From the NCBI GenBank assembly GCA_026645815.1, contig JAPKMR010000009.1:41116-105115 (forward strand): 64,000 nt of DNA, written 5' to 3'. Position numbers and translations under genes: made by a program. Shown piece by piece: positions 37,970 through 47,163 of this stretch (position 1 is its first letter; each line of letters begins with the position of its first letter). The notes beneath the pieces are model-generated. The model saw only the letters and a program-made list of their open reading frames with translations. It was not told the origin of the DNA and ran no database searches. Source of the DNA: Anaerolineae bacterium. GTDB taxonomy: Bacteria > Chloroflexota > Anaerolineae > B4-G1 > SLSP01.

Positions 37970-38095
37970 GAATCTGCCTCCTTAAATAAACTGCAGCCGC
38001 ATGGCTGCTCAAGCAATATCTGAACGGGGTAGGCCAGGCCTGAAACAATCCCCCTAAACGATGGTCCCAATCAAAACGGCTTTGGGCAACGGGCG

Positions 38096-38662
38096 CTAAG
38101 CGCCAACAACCGAAGCAGTACCTTCGGCATCCGGCAAGATGCCTTCTTTTTCCACCGACTCCTCGGTGCCCTCTTTCACCCGCCAGATGCGGTCGGGCGC
38201 AGCCAAACGGTCAATGTACAGAACACCCCGGGTATGGTCAATTTCGTGCTGGAAGACGCGCGCCAGAAAACCGTTGAGGCGTAAGCGCTGCTTCTGCCCG
38301 CGCCGGTCCAGCCCGCGCACAAAAACGGAGACCGAGCGTTCCACATCACCCACATAGCCGGGAACGGAGAGGCAACCCTCAAGGCCGATTTCCTTATCCT
38401 GAGAAGCGCGCAGAATCTCGGGGTTGATCACCACATAGCGCTCCCCGCTACCAGGGATTTCCTCATCCAGCGGGACCTCCACCACAATGATCTGCCGCAG
38501 CTCACCCACCTGTACCGCCGCCAACCCGATACCGTCGCTGGCGTGCATTGTCTCAATCATATCATCAATCAACTGCTGCACCTCCGGCGTGATGCGCTCC
38601 ACTTCACGGGAACGCTGCCGCAGGCGCGGATCCCCCACAGTAATCACAGTTCGACTTACCAC
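38096..38662 (-). CDS. def: Peptide deformylase
   Basis: This 188-residue metalloenzyme removes the formyl group from new proteins. All three motifs are visible: GIGLAAVQVG (Val where Pro is usual), EGCLSVPGY with the metal Cys, and FQHEIDHTRGVLY with the two His. The start is a GTG at 38662, with GGAGG eight bases upstream. The C-terminal tail after residue 165 is acidic. It is followed by Mrp on the same strand after 126 bases. Confidence 0.95.
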   Translation of the reverse strand: MVSRTVITVGDPRLRQRSREVERITPEVQQLIDDMIETMHASDGIGLAAVQVGELRQIIVVEVPLDEEIPGSGERYVVINPEILRASQDKEIGLEGCLSVPGYVGDVERSVSVFVRGLDRRGQKQRLRLNGFLARVFQHEIDHTRGVLYIDRLAAPDRIWRVKEGTEESVEKEGILPDAEGTASVVGA

Positions 38663-38740
38663 AAAGCCATACCTCCAACAGTTATCTTCTCACTCTAGTT
38701 CAGGAATTCAGGCGGCGCCAAGAGGAAAGGGGCGCTGGAA

Positions 38741-40459
38741 TCAAGCCTGTTCCGTCTCTCCCGACGCCATAGCGCTTTCATCCGGGGAGTCCGGGTCCGC
38801 CTGCGCGTGACGTAAGGAGTCATAAATCGCAAACCAACTCAACAACTCGTCCTGGCGCTGAGCTGCCTGCCGCGTGAGATCACGCTGGCGGAATTGCTGC
38901 TGCCGTTTAGAGATTTCCGCGCGCACCTTCTCCGGTTCGCGCACATATTCGATTTCAAATTTCCCTTCTGCGCCGGCGGTTTCCAGGGTCACCTTACCGT
39001 AGTTGAAGAGCCGCGCGAAAAGGTCCGGTACATCCGAGGTGATATTCTGAATCCGGTCCAGGCGCGCCTCCTGGCGGGTTAGCCGTCCCCACAGAGGTTT
39101 TCGGTCCACGTGAATGATATGAGTAGGCGTGATCTGGAAAAAATCGTTACGCCAGTCCTCGATGTACCACATCACCACGCCCAAAATAAGCACTTCCAGG
39201 AAAATCCAACCGGCAACCGTGTACCAGTTCCCACTATCCAGGCGACTTGCCACCCAGATCGTTCCACCGAAGGTGACAAGCAAGAACAACAACGAGACCC
39301 ACCAAAAGCGAATAAAGCCGGGCAACCAATAGCGGCGCCATTTGATGGTCTGATTATCCGGGCCATAGACCCAGCTCGCCGGGAAAAGCAGTTCCCGAAT
39401 GGTGCTGACCAGCACCGTCAGCGGCGCCGGCGACTTTGTAGACGTTTCTTTTCTCGAAACCGGCTCCGTTTGCGGCACAAGGTTCAGACGCCGCTCGAGC
39501 TGCGCCCGGGTCTCCCCGCGCATGCGCACTACCCGCCGCGCCTGGATGCGCCCCATCTCACGCAGGATGGCTTCGCGCCACACAGCAGAACGGTGAACTT
39601 CGGTAAAATCAATCTTGACCGTGCCGCCTGCCGTATGGAGAATGATGTCGCCGTAGTCGAAGAGATTGGCGAGCACATTGGGCTTGACCTCGAGAACATC
39701 CTGAATATCATCGAGAGCGGCTTCCTCGAACATGCTGCCGAAAGGTCCCTTGCGCTCCAGGTGCATCACCCGCTGCGTCGTGAGGACGAAGCGGTCATCG
39801 TGCCAGTCCACGTAATCCCAAGCCAACCAGCCCCCCACAAACAGCGCCGGCAAGGAGAGCAGCACCATACCCCCAAAGCCCGGTTCAGTACGCGCCAACG
39901 TGAAGACCAGCATCAACAGCGCAATGAAAGCTAGAGCCGGGAGCAATGCCCGGCGCACCAACTCAATAACATGGCGTTGCCCGGCATGGACTACCACTTC
40001 TCCCTCGCGCAACCAATCGAATTGAGGCAGGCGCCGCTGATGCTGTAAATCAGGGTTGGCATTCAGACGGCGCTGCAAGCGCGGATATTGTTTGAGTAGG
40101 GGCAGGAAGTCATCGCGGGTGATATAGAGCACCTGTACGGGCGAGAGCGCCTCGGCAAAGGCATCGTGGAAATCGCCGACGAACAGCCCAGTTTCGCCGA
40201 AAGACTCACCGGGCTGCTTGATGCCCAGGTCCAGGCGACTGCCATCGGCACCAAATGCCGTCAGCTGAATCCGCCCACGCACGACCAGGTAGAGACGGTC
40301 GGCAGGCTCACCCTGCCCGAAGAGCCGGTCTCCGGGAGAGTAATTCGCCTCCTGCACAATCCCGGCTAAGGCCCGCAGGTGCTGCTTATCCCGCTGAAGA
40401 TTCAGGTCTTTGAAGAGCGGAATCTTCAGCAGATGTGGTATGATTTCAGCTACATTCAT
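38741..40459 (-). CDS. Membrane protein with cyclic-nucleotide-binding domain and two bacterial PH domains
   Basis: This is a 572-residue protein. Residues 1 to about 130 form a CRP-type cNMP-binding domain (GDRLFGQGEPADRLYLVVRGRIQL, ESFGETGLFVGD). Two similar halves follow, each with a pair of membrane helices and a PH-like domain (bPH2): RFVLTTQRVMHLERKG...LDDIQDV and FFQITPTHIIHVDRK...LDRIQNI. It would sense a nucleotide or other ligand at the inner membrane face; the partner is unknown. No strong ribosome site is visible at 40459. It lies downstream of the signalling operon but is separated from it by a terminator at 40596-40628. Confidence 0.85.
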   Translation of the reverse strand: MNVAEIIPHLLKIPLFKDLNLQRDKQHLRALAGIVQEANYSPGDRLFGQGEPADRLYLVVRGRIQLTAFGADGSRLDLGIKQPGESFGETGLFVGDFHDAFAEALSPVQVLYITRDDFLPLLKQYPRLQRRLNANPDLQHQRRLPQFDWLREGEVVVHAGQRHVIELVRRALLPALAFIALLMLVFTLARTEPGFGGMVLLSLPALFVGGWLAWDYVDWHDDRFVLTTQRVMHLERKGPFGSMFEEAALDDIQDVLEVKPNVLANLFDYGDIILHTAGGTVKIDFTEVHRSAVWREAILREMGRIQARRVVRMRGETRAQLERRLNLVPQTEPVSRKETSTKSPAPLTVLVSTIRELLFPASWVYGPDNQTIKWRRYWLPGFIRFWWVSLLFLLVTFGGTIWVASRLDSGNWYTVAGWIFLEVLILGVVMWYIEDWRNDFFQITPTHIIHVDRKPLWGRLTRQEARLDRIQNITSDVPDLFARLFNYGKVTLETAGAEGKFEIEYVREPEKVRAEISKRQQQFRQRDLTRQAAQRQDELLSWFAIYDSLRHAQADPDSPDESAMASGETEQA

Positions 40460-40595
40460 GCATCGCCCAGTTTCACAGTCCAGAATTTATCACAGAATTC
40501 TAGTCTATTATACCATCCTTTCCGCGACAGCGGGAAATACAACTATCAAATTCGTGCAAATCCCTCTTTCAAAGAGGCCCATCAACACGAGAAAA

Positions 40596-40628
40596 AATAG
40601 CGCGCCCTTATTCCAAAGGCACGCTATT
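40596..40628 (-). terminator. Terminator of the seven-gene signalling operon
   Basis: AATAGCG-C-GCC pairs with GGC-A-CGCTATT, and the minus strand continues into a run of T. It lies 34 bases after the last gene of the operon. Confidence 0.75.
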
Positions 40629-40661
40629 AACCACCAGACAGTGGTGCGGGGGTGCTATTGA

Positions 40662-41120
40662 CTAGAGCAAAGAGGTCACGAGCAATCCCACTGCAAAGAG
40701 CCCGTAGAGCACCATGAAAACGGCGTTGAGTGCCAGCTCGCGCCGGGTCATGCCCAGGCGGCGCATAGGAGAACGGGTAGAAGCCGTCAGGTAGAGATCC
40801 TGATATTCACGGGTGACCAGACGCGCAGGCTCCGGCAAGGATTCTTCAAGTTCGCGCAAGCGAGCGTACCACCAATCCAGGAGAATTTCGTACTGATAGA
40901 GAAGCGAGCGCCAGATCCAGCAGGCAATAAGCCCGGCAATGAGCAATAGCACAATAGATACCACCAACCAGGGCGCCTGCATTTGTGCATCCTTGACCAG
41001 CAAGCCAATCACCGCCAGGATGCCGGTGTTGACAGAGAGATAGAAAGAGGTCGTAGATTGGCGACGGTCAAGAAGACGCTGAACATTATCCAATGCACGA
41101 ACCAAAACATTATTCAGCAT
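40662..41120 (-). CDS. Small membrane protein with four helices (RipA-like), seventh gene of the operon
   Basis: This 152-residue protein has a soluble N-terminal helix (ALDNVQRLLDRRQSTTSFYLSVNTGILA), two adjacent membrane segments at about residues 32-70, a charged middle with WWYARLRELEESLP, and a last pair ending in FMVLYGLFAVGLLVTSLL. The layout resembles RipA-type octameric membrane proteins; this match is tentative. It begins four bases after the metallophosphoesterase gene. It could be the membrane partner or output of the phosphoesterase. Confidence 0.72.
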   Translation of the reverse strand: MLNNVLVRALDNVQRLLDRRQSTTSFYLSVNTGILAVIGLLVKDAQMQAPWLVVSIVLLLIAGLIACWIWRSLLYQYEILLDWWYARLRELEESLPEPARLVTREYQDLYLTASTRSPMRRLGMTRRELALNAVFMVLYGLFAVGLLVTSLL

Positions 41121-41124
41121 GAAT

Positions 41125-42540
41125 TTACAATCCTACTGCTTGCCTTACTGCAGAGCGGAATTTGGATCGATTGAAATTCTCACGACTTCCTTTTATGAAC
41201 ACTTCCGAAACCCCGTACCGATCATATAATCCTTTCGTAGAGGATGTATACCCAGTAAGAACGATGCAAGGAATCTTGCAAAATCCGCTGGTCTTATATA
41301 AGGAATCCAACAAGGTTTCGCCTTCGTAATCCCGGTCTCCTATCAAACATAGATTCAAAATCAACAGATCATAATCTTGTGTTAAGAGTCGTCTAGCCTG
41401 TGCAGCAGACTCTGCAAATTGCAGGGAAAAGTCAGGGGGAAACAAAATAGTCCGCATTAAATCCCGCCAACCTCTATCATTCTCCACAAACAGGACTCGT
41501 TTCGAATGACTAGAATCAACAACTAATGGTTTTGGATTCGAATCTAGTAGCTCGAAAGAAAACTGCCCATCCAAGTCATTGCCAGTAGAGGCAAGATCTT
41601 TCACCCAAAATGGCACCCCATCAGGTCCTGTGTCAACATAACGCCGCAAGTAAACGATGCCTTGCCTAGAATGAGTGTCAAAACGCACCATGTTGTAAGC
41701 ATTAGGAAAGGAACGATGTTCATAGAGTGCTCCAGTAGGAACAAAGATGCTTGTCCCAGAAATACTCCGCCTAATCTCGATATCAGGCTCATGCAGATGC
41801 CCGTGAAGGATAAAGTGACAATTCGCATTCAAACGACGCTTTACATTAGTGCGTTCACTTTGGTGTAGCCAATCCATAGGATGATGCACAAGGGCGAGAC
41901 ATAAATCAGGTTGTGTCAGTCTTGGTAGAACAATATCTAACTGCCGCTCGCCAATGAGCAGATGACCCTGGTCTATCACACCACCTTGCGCATTGCGATT
42001 GGTAGCGCTCATCCACGCTGAGTTAAGCCCTAACAATATGATGTTTGCATCATCCAGCGCAAGCGTGTGCTGATAACAATAGTGTTGCGCGTCAAAAGTT
42101 AGGTGTCCCACAAGGTAAGTATTAACAAAATCTGCATAAGCGTCAAATTGACGGAAATGCAGACTGCGATCTTGTTCTGAGGACAGAAAAAGATTAGCCT
42201 CATCTCGATCTGATAAAAATCCGACCATACCACGGGCTATGGTACGGTCCATTCTATCCCACTCAATATCATGGTTCCCAGGCACTATAAAAAGGCGCTC
42301 TTTAGGAAGTCTAGTCACTGCTAGCAATGGTTCAAAAAACAGATCTACTGCCAATTCATACTCTTCCGCCTTGCCACTTTGGGCAATATCCCCAGTGAAC
42401 AAAACAAAGTCTGGCTCCCCGCCAATACTAGCCAAAGATTCTATATCCTTCCAGAGCGCCTGTAGAACTTTGTCAATGTTATAGCTCTTGGATACCGAAC
42501 AATGCAGATCTGCAAAATGCAACCAGGTAACCATCCCCAT
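41125..42540 (-). CDS. Metallophosphoesterase fused to a degenerate response-regulator receiver domain
   Basis: This is a 471-residue protein. Residues 1 to about 330 form a calcineurin-like phosphoesterase with all metal motifs: HFADLHC, FTGDIAQSG, VPGNHDIEW, LVHHPMDW and LHGHLHEP. Residues about 345-471 form a receiver domain (RVLFVENDRGWRDLMR) with Thr (VLTGYTS) and Lys (FIKGS) kept. The phosphoacceptor position reads LLILNLCL, so Asp is replaced by Asn. The receiver is then a docking or sensing module, not a phosphorylated one. The substrate may be a nucleotide or second messenger. AAGGAG precedes the start; the REC gene ends 13 bases upstream. Confidence 0.85.
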   Translation of the reverse strand: MGMVTWLHFADLHCSVSKSYNIDKVLQALWKDIESLASIGGEPDFVLFTGDIAQSGKAEEYELAVDLFFEPLLAVTRLPKERLFIVPGNHDIEWDRMDRTIARGMVGFLSDRDEANLFLSSEQDRSLHFRQFDAYADFVNTYLVGHLTFDAQHYCYQHTLALDDANIILLGLNSAWMSATNRNAQGGVIDQGHLLIGERQLDIVLPRLTQPDLCLALVHHPMDWLHQSERTNVKRRLNANCHFILHGHLHEPDIEIRRSISGTSIFVPTGALYEHRSFPNAYNMVRFDTHSRQGIVYLRRYVDTGPDGVPFWVKDLASTGNDLDGQFSFELLDSNPKPLVVDSSHSKRVLFVENDRGWRDLMRTILFPPDFSLQFAESAAQARRLLTQDYDLLILNLCLIGDRDYEGETLLDSLYKTSGFCKIPCIVLTGYTSSTKGLYDRYGVSEVFIKGSRENFNRSKFRSAVRQAVGL

Positions 42541-42553
42541 TCAGTAAACTCCT

Positions 42554-42967
42554 TTAGCAATTCGAATCTAGTAACAATTTCCGCACCAATTGCCGAAATT
42601 CGGTTTGATCAAAATGAGAGCCCTCCGGAACCTTGAGGAACAATGCATCAACTTCATACTCATCTAGAAAACCGATACGAATGCTTTCGGGGTAACCTGT
42701 GACAATTATTACCTTTGTATCAGGCCACCGACACTTAACCATCTGTAGTAACCCAAGACCCTGAACATTGAATGCTTGGCCATCTACTAGGCGCACATCT
42801 AGTGTGATCAAGTCGAAGAAACGCGACTCAAGCATAATGCGGGCGGTCTCGAAATCCGCCGCTGTGGTTACAGTGTAACCCACTTGTTCAAGAACAATCT
42901 GAAGGGCATTCCGCCATTTAGGCTGATCATCAACGACCAGAATGCTGACTTTTGTTTCTGAAATCAT
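42554..42967 (-). CDS. Single-domain response regulator
   Basis: This 137-residue receiver-only protein has the acidic pair VVDDQPKW, phosphoacceptor Asp in LITLDVRL, Thr in IIVTGYPES and Lys in LFLKVPEG. It has no output domain, so it should pass phosphate or bind a partner. It lies four bases after the four-GAF kinase and 13 before the phosphoesterase-REC fusion. The closest reading is a phosphate shuttle or a competitor for the degenerate receiver next door. Confidence 0.92.
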   Translation of the reverse strand: MISETKVSILVVDDQPKWRNALQIVLEQVGYTVTTAADFETARIMLESRFFDLITLDVRLVDGQAFNVQGLGLLQMVKCRWPDTKVIIVTGYPESIRIGFLDEYEVDALFLKVPEGSHFDQTEFRQLVRKLLLDSNC

Positions 42968-42971
42968 ATAA

Positions 42972-45803
42972 TCATCCCTCGGGAAACTCTAAAGGTAATT
43001 TGACTATAAAAGTTGTACCTTCACCCAGAGCACTTTCAAAGGTAATGTCGCCTCCTATGCCCTGAATCACATCTTTAGCTCGCCACAATCCGTAACCCAT
43101 ATGATCAACCTTAGTGCTATAAAAGGGTAAGAAAACGCGTTCAAAATCATCCGGCATGATTCCCAAACCTTCATCCTTGATTTTGATCTCCACGCTTTCG
43201 ATCACTTCCAAACGAGTGACCATAATGGCAAGATTTCCACCTTCTGGCATAGCATCAATACCATTCTCGATGATACTCCAAAATGCATTAGTCAGTTCAG
43301 AAGGAACTGCCTTAACCCAGTATTGTTCTTCATCTGCTATTACGATTTCTATACCAATTGACGCAGAAGTTTGAATGCGAACCTGACTAACCAACGGTCT
43401 GAGTATTTCGCCCAAACTAACTATCTCAGCTTGCGGGACTTTTTTGAGGTTCTCAGCCGCACGCAGAATATCATCCACATCGGAATCGATATGCTCCAAA
43501 CAAAAATGTACATGGGGGCTAACTACACCACTTTTCTCTAGCGTTTCCCTAATTTGATCAAGCCAGATTGGAATAGTGCCCACCAAATTGTTAGTCCGAT
43601 GTACAAAATCGGTAGCAATACCTGAACGAACGAGGATAGATTCTGACTCGGCTATCCTGGATTGAGCTTTCCCCAAATCCTCGAACAACTGCGCATTCTC
43701 AATCGCCACCGCCGCCTGATTTGCAAGAGATTGCAATGTTCGTTTTTCATCTTCTTGAAAAACATGATACACCAGGAAATTCACAAATAGAACGCCGACA
43801 GTTTTTCCTTTTATTACAAGCGGAATACCTGCATAAGACTTGACATCCTTGGTAGTTGCAAAACTGGTTTTTCCACTGATTTCACTTTCAGCAACTTGAA
43901 CAAAGACGGATTCTTGAGTCTTTGCCAATTGGGCGGTATGGCCATTACTGCTCGGCAGTGAAGGGGGTTTGTCTATCTTGCCTCTACGAATTCCAGACAA
44001 GAAATGTTCGTGTTCAGGATCATAGAGAAAAAGCGTGGAGAAGTCTGCCGAGATAACCTGATTAGCAGACTCCGCAATTGCGCTAAGCACCTCTACTAGA
44101 TCTAATTCTGCAGTGAGTTTCACTCCAATATCTTGAAGCGTAGCAAGTTGCTCGGATTTCCGCTGTTCTTGTTCCCGCAACTGCTGTTCTTGCTCCCGCA
44201 ACTGCCGTTCTTGCTCCAGCAACTGCCGTTCTTGCTCCAGCAACTGCCGTTCTTGCTCCAGCAATCTCGCATTCTCCAGTGCCGTCGCAGCCTGACTCGC
44301 CATTGCCTGCAGCACCGCCTCATCGTCTGGACCGTAAAGCCCTTCGATTTCATCGTTCTGCAATGCGATGACGCCCAACACGCGATCCTCAACCATCAAG
44401 GGCACGCCAAGCCAGGATTTGGGAGGCTCTGCCGGCACTGGACGCCATCGCTCCTCAAACCATTGGCTGAAATTGGGTACATTCAGGAGCTGGCGATGAT
44501 AGAGCACTTCCTCCGTCAACTTGCGCTGCAATGGGTCTTCAAGATTGACCGGGCGGGAAGGCCATTTCTCTGATTTTCCATCAATATAAAACAGCGGAAA
44601 ACTCAACTCCTGCTTTGCAGCATTGTAAAACGCCACAAACATATCCCGAGTATCCATGAGCTTCCCAGCCTGCTCGTAGATCAATTGCAGGATTTCGCCT
44701 TCACCCAACCGCGTACCGGAGGTCAAGCGCTGCCCCACTTCATTAACGGCTTGCAGGCGTTCGACCAGCTGTGCATTTGCCAGCTCCGCCGACACCTGGT
44801 TCGCCATAGCCTCGAGAATTTCCTGATCATCGGCGCTGTAAAGCCTCTCCACTTCATCGTTCTGCAAGGCAATCACGCCCAAGACACGTTCACCGCTCAG
44901 CAGGGGCATCCCCAACCAAGATTTGGGCACCGGCAGCACCCTGGGCTTAATCTTGTTGTCTTTGTACCATTTCTCAACATCGGGAGGGCACAAAGTTCCC
45001 GGTTTTCGAATCACCTCTTCGGTCAGGCCACCGCCAGGTTTATCACCAATGACCACAGTTCGCGCTTCCCAGTTCTGTGGCTCTCCATTGAAGTAAGCTA
45101 GAGGGAAGCTCAACTGCTGCCGTCCGACATCATACAATGCCACGAACATATCGCGAGTATCCATCAGTTGCCCGGCTTCGCTATGAAGCAGCTCGAGGAT
45201 ATCAGCCACGCTTTGCCGCGCCCCAGCGGTCAGCCTTTGCCCCACCCGATTGACCGTGCGCAAGCTTTCCACCAATCGCAAACTGGAAAGGGTGCCAGCA
45301 ACGCGGTTAGTGGCAGTCGCAAACCAGGTTTGCAGGTCAGCACCATACGCGCCCTCGCGATGCAGGTCCTCCGCCACCAGCACGCCCATTACCGCACCGC
45401 CGCGCGCCTTGAGAGGGGCAATTAACCACGAGCGAGGGTATGGCGCCAGGTGATAATTTAAACCTATACGCTGTTCATCTTTTTCATCTTTATGCCAAAG
45501 CTTTCTTTCTGCCAGCCAGGATTGAGGATTGCTGCCATTGGGGACATCAACCTCTGACCGCCAAAGGCAATCGGGCCATTGGTTATCAGGGGCAAAGGGA
45601 CGCGGCGCCCACGGACCTTCTGCAAGGTCAGGCAACTTCAGACAGGACTTATCTTCGAGACGCACAATCGGATAATAGAGAGAGGCGTTGCGCCGGTCAT
45701 AAAGCGCCACATAGAAACGGTCGAAAGGGATAATCTTCTCCGTATTCGCCAGCACCGTCTCAAAAACGCGAATCTCTTTTTCTTGTATTGGTGTAATTTC
45801 CAT
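42972..45803 (-). CDS. Sensor histidine kinase with four GAF domains
   Basis: This 943-residue cytoplasmic kinase has GAF domains at about residues 15-170, 185-350, 355-525 and 580-730. The second and third are close duplicates (MDTRDMFVA[LF]Y, PKSWLG[MV]PL). A coiled coil of LLEQERQ heptads precedes the fourth. The histidine region is FVHRTNNLVGTIP. The ATPase shows IIENGIDAM, KDEGLGIMP and GYGLWRAKDVIQGIGG. The ATG at 45803 with a GGGGGA site is preferred; the longer frame from 45902 would run into the synthetase-like gene. It likely phosphorylates the receivers encoded next to it. Confidence 0.9.
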   Translation of the reverse strand: MEITPIQEKEIRVFETVLANTEKIIPFDRFYVALYDRRNASLYYPIVRLEDKSCLKLPDLAEGPWAPRPFAPDNQWPDCLWRSEVDVPNGSNPQSWLAERKLWHKDEKDEQRIGLNYHLAPYPRSWLIAPLKARGGAVMGVLVAEDLHREGAYGADLQTWFATATNRVAGTLSSLRLVESLRTVNRVGQRLTAGARQSVADILELLHSEAGQLMDTRDMFVALYDVGRQQLSFPLAYFNGEPQNWEARTVVIGDKPGGGLTEEVIRKPGTLCPPDVEKWYKDNKIKPRVLPVPKSWLGMPLLSGERVLGVIALQNDEVERLYSADDQEILEAMANQVSAELANAQLVERLQAVNEVGQRLTSGTRLGEGEILQLIYEQAGKLMDTRDMFVAFYNAAKQELSFPLFYIDGKSEKWPSRPVNLEDPLQRKLTEEVLYHRQLLNVPNFSQWFEERWRPVPAEPPKSWLGVPLMVEDRVLGVIALQNDEIEGLYGPDDEAVLQAMASQAATALENARLLEQERQLLEQERQLLEQERQLREQEQQLREQEQRKSEQLATLQDIGVKLTAELDLVEVLSAIAESANQVISADFSTLFLYDPEHEHFLSGIRRGKIDKPPSLPSSNGHTAQLAKTQESVFVQVAESEISGKTSFATTKDVKSYAGIPLVIKGKTVGVLFVNFLVYHVFQEDEKRTLQSLANQAAVAIENAQLFEDLGKAQSRIAESESILVRSGIATDFVHRTNNLVGTIPIWLDQIRETLEKSGVVSPHVHFCLEHIDSDVDDILRAAENLKKVPQAEIVSLGEILRPLVSQVRIQTSASIGIEIVIADEEQYWVKAVPSELTNAFWSIIENGIDAMPEGGNLAIMVTRLEVIESVEIKIKDEGLGIMPDDFERVFLPFYSTKVDHMGYGLWRAKDVIQGIGGDITFESALGEGTTFIVKLPLEFPEG
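44160..44265 (-). repeat. 21-bp tandem repeat coding for a coiled coil
   Basis: About five 21-base units encode LLEQERQ or LREQEQQ heptads within the four-GAF kinase. The units are nearly identical, so the coil length may vary between strains. Confidence 0.85.
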
Positions 45804-45822
45804 CCAAGTCCCCCTCAGTCCC

Positions 45823-47163
45823 TCACTCGCTGATGTTAACCTGCCGCCACAGGGTATAAGCCTGCCGGTAATCCGCACGATCCAGCGCCATGCCGCGTTC
45901 AATCAATGCTTTCTCCAGCAGCGGCAAGGGCATGCCATGTTCCTTGACCAGAGACAGGGCTGGCGCGCCCGGCATCACCGGGGTTCCAGCCCTGGAGATG
46001 TAATGCTCCATCTCTCGATACCCCTGCGCCAGGGTCCGTTCAAAGCGCGGTCGCTCCCGCTCGAAGTGTCGCAACAGCTGCTCCCGGCTCTGCTCCAGAT
46101 GGGGATAAAGCGGTTGGTAGTCGGTTATCCCCACGTCCACAAGGCACGGAATGAAGTCGGGGTCCGTAATCCCCAAGACCTGCTGGTGAGTTAGAATGCC
46201 CCGGATCAACAGGCGCATGATGCGCGCACGCCCCCCTTTACCCGGCGGCGGCGCGCCATCGGAGGTCAGAAAGAGAAGCGCTCGCAGGTGGTCGGCGATC
46301 AAGGCGGCGCTTTCCGGCGCCCCAACACTTCGCTGCCGCGAACGAATAAAGGCGATAATCGGAGTGAAGACCTCCAAATCAAAGACAGAGGCCTTGCCCT
46401 GCTGCACCATTGCCAGGCGCTCTACACCAATCACCGTCTCATCGAAGGGCGTTGCCAACGGCGCAACACTTTGCGCCTCCTGGTCCATGAGGAAATGGAT
46501 AAAGAGGATATTGGAGATCTCCACGAAGCGCCCGCAGGCACAGCCGGGCCGGCAACCCGGTCCGCAGCTGCGCTCAGGGTTCCGGTCGAAGAAAATCTCG
46601 GTGGTGGGACCGCACTTACGGAAGCGCTCGACGCCATCCAAACCGGCGCCCTGTTTCCAGAAACCGGCATCCGCGCCGACCGCCACCAGGCGCTCCGGCG
46701 CGATGCCGAGATCCAACCAGGTCTTCAACGTCTTCTCATCCGCCGGAAAGCCGTGTCCATCCACGGAGCCGCCGCTGAACCAGGTCGCCCACAAGCGTTC
46801 CGGCGCAAAACCCAGAACTTGGGTCAGGAAAGTCCAAATGCGGCCCAGCGTCTCAGCCCGAGGCGCCCCGCCAAAGGCAAAGGCGCCGCCCATCTCAAAG
46901 AGGCTCAGGTGAACCAAACTCTGGCCCACTTTGTCCACATCGAAGTGCCGAAAGCAGGGTTGGACGAGGACATAACGTTCCCCGTGGTGTCCGGTATCGC
47001 GCTCGATGCCGGTTTCGATTTGGGTCAAACCGGCGCTGCCCACAAAGGTCATCGGTGTCGCAGGATCGAGCAAGGAGCCTGCGGGCAGAAGCGCATAATC
47101 CTGTTGCGCGTAGAATTTCAGGAAACGCTCGTGCACATCCTTTACCAGGATCTCAGGGGTCAA
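45823..47163 (-). CDS. Alanyl-tRNA-synthetase-like catalytic-core protein without editing domain
   Basis: This 446-residue protein matches the N-terminal half of AlaRS only. Visible are MTFVGSAGLTQ, CFRHFDVDKVGQSLVHLSLFEMGGAFAFG (motif 2), KCGPTTEIFFD, FVEISNILFIHF, the motif 3 region VIGVERLA and the helical-domain motif IADHLRALLFLTSDGAPPPGKGGRARIMRLLIRGIL. The editing and C-Ala domains are absent. A cysteine-rich insert (CGPGCRPGCACG, residues 200-211) replaces part of the normal loop. The start is a TTG with GGAGG seven bases upstream, overlapping the previous stop (TTGA). It may charge something other than tRNA-Ala, or sense it. Being inside a signalling operon is the main clue. Confidence 0.85.
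   Translation of the reverse strand: MTPEILVKDVHERFLKFYAQQDYALLPAGSLLDPATPMTFVGSAGLTQIETGIERDTGHHGERYVLVQPCFRHFDVDKVGQSLVHLSLFEMGGAFAFGGAPRAETLGRIWTFLTQVLGFAPERLWATWFSGGSVDGHGFPADEKTLKTWLDLGIAPERLVAVGADAGFWKQGAGLDGVERFRKCGPTTEIFFDRNPERSCGPGCRPGCACGRFVEISNILFIHFLMDQEAQSVAPLATPFDETVIGVERLAMVQQGKASVFDLEVFTPIIAFIRSRQRSVGAPESAALIADHLRALLFLTSDGAPPPGKGGRARIMRLLIRGILTHQQVLGITDPDFIPCLVDVGITDYQPLYPHLEQSREQLLRHFERERPRFERTLAQGYREMEHYISRAGTPVMPGAPALSLVKEHGMPLPLLEKALIERGMALDRADYRQAYTLWRQVNISE

Noticed and set aside
39110..39934. Plus-strand open frame of 274 codons
   Set aside because: It is antisense to the PH-domain membrane protein and rich in His, Gln and Arg without any family motif.
44160..44265. 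Short tandem repeats that could suggest a CRISPR array
   Set aside because: The 21-bp units are contiguous without spacers and encode coiled-coil heptads in frame.
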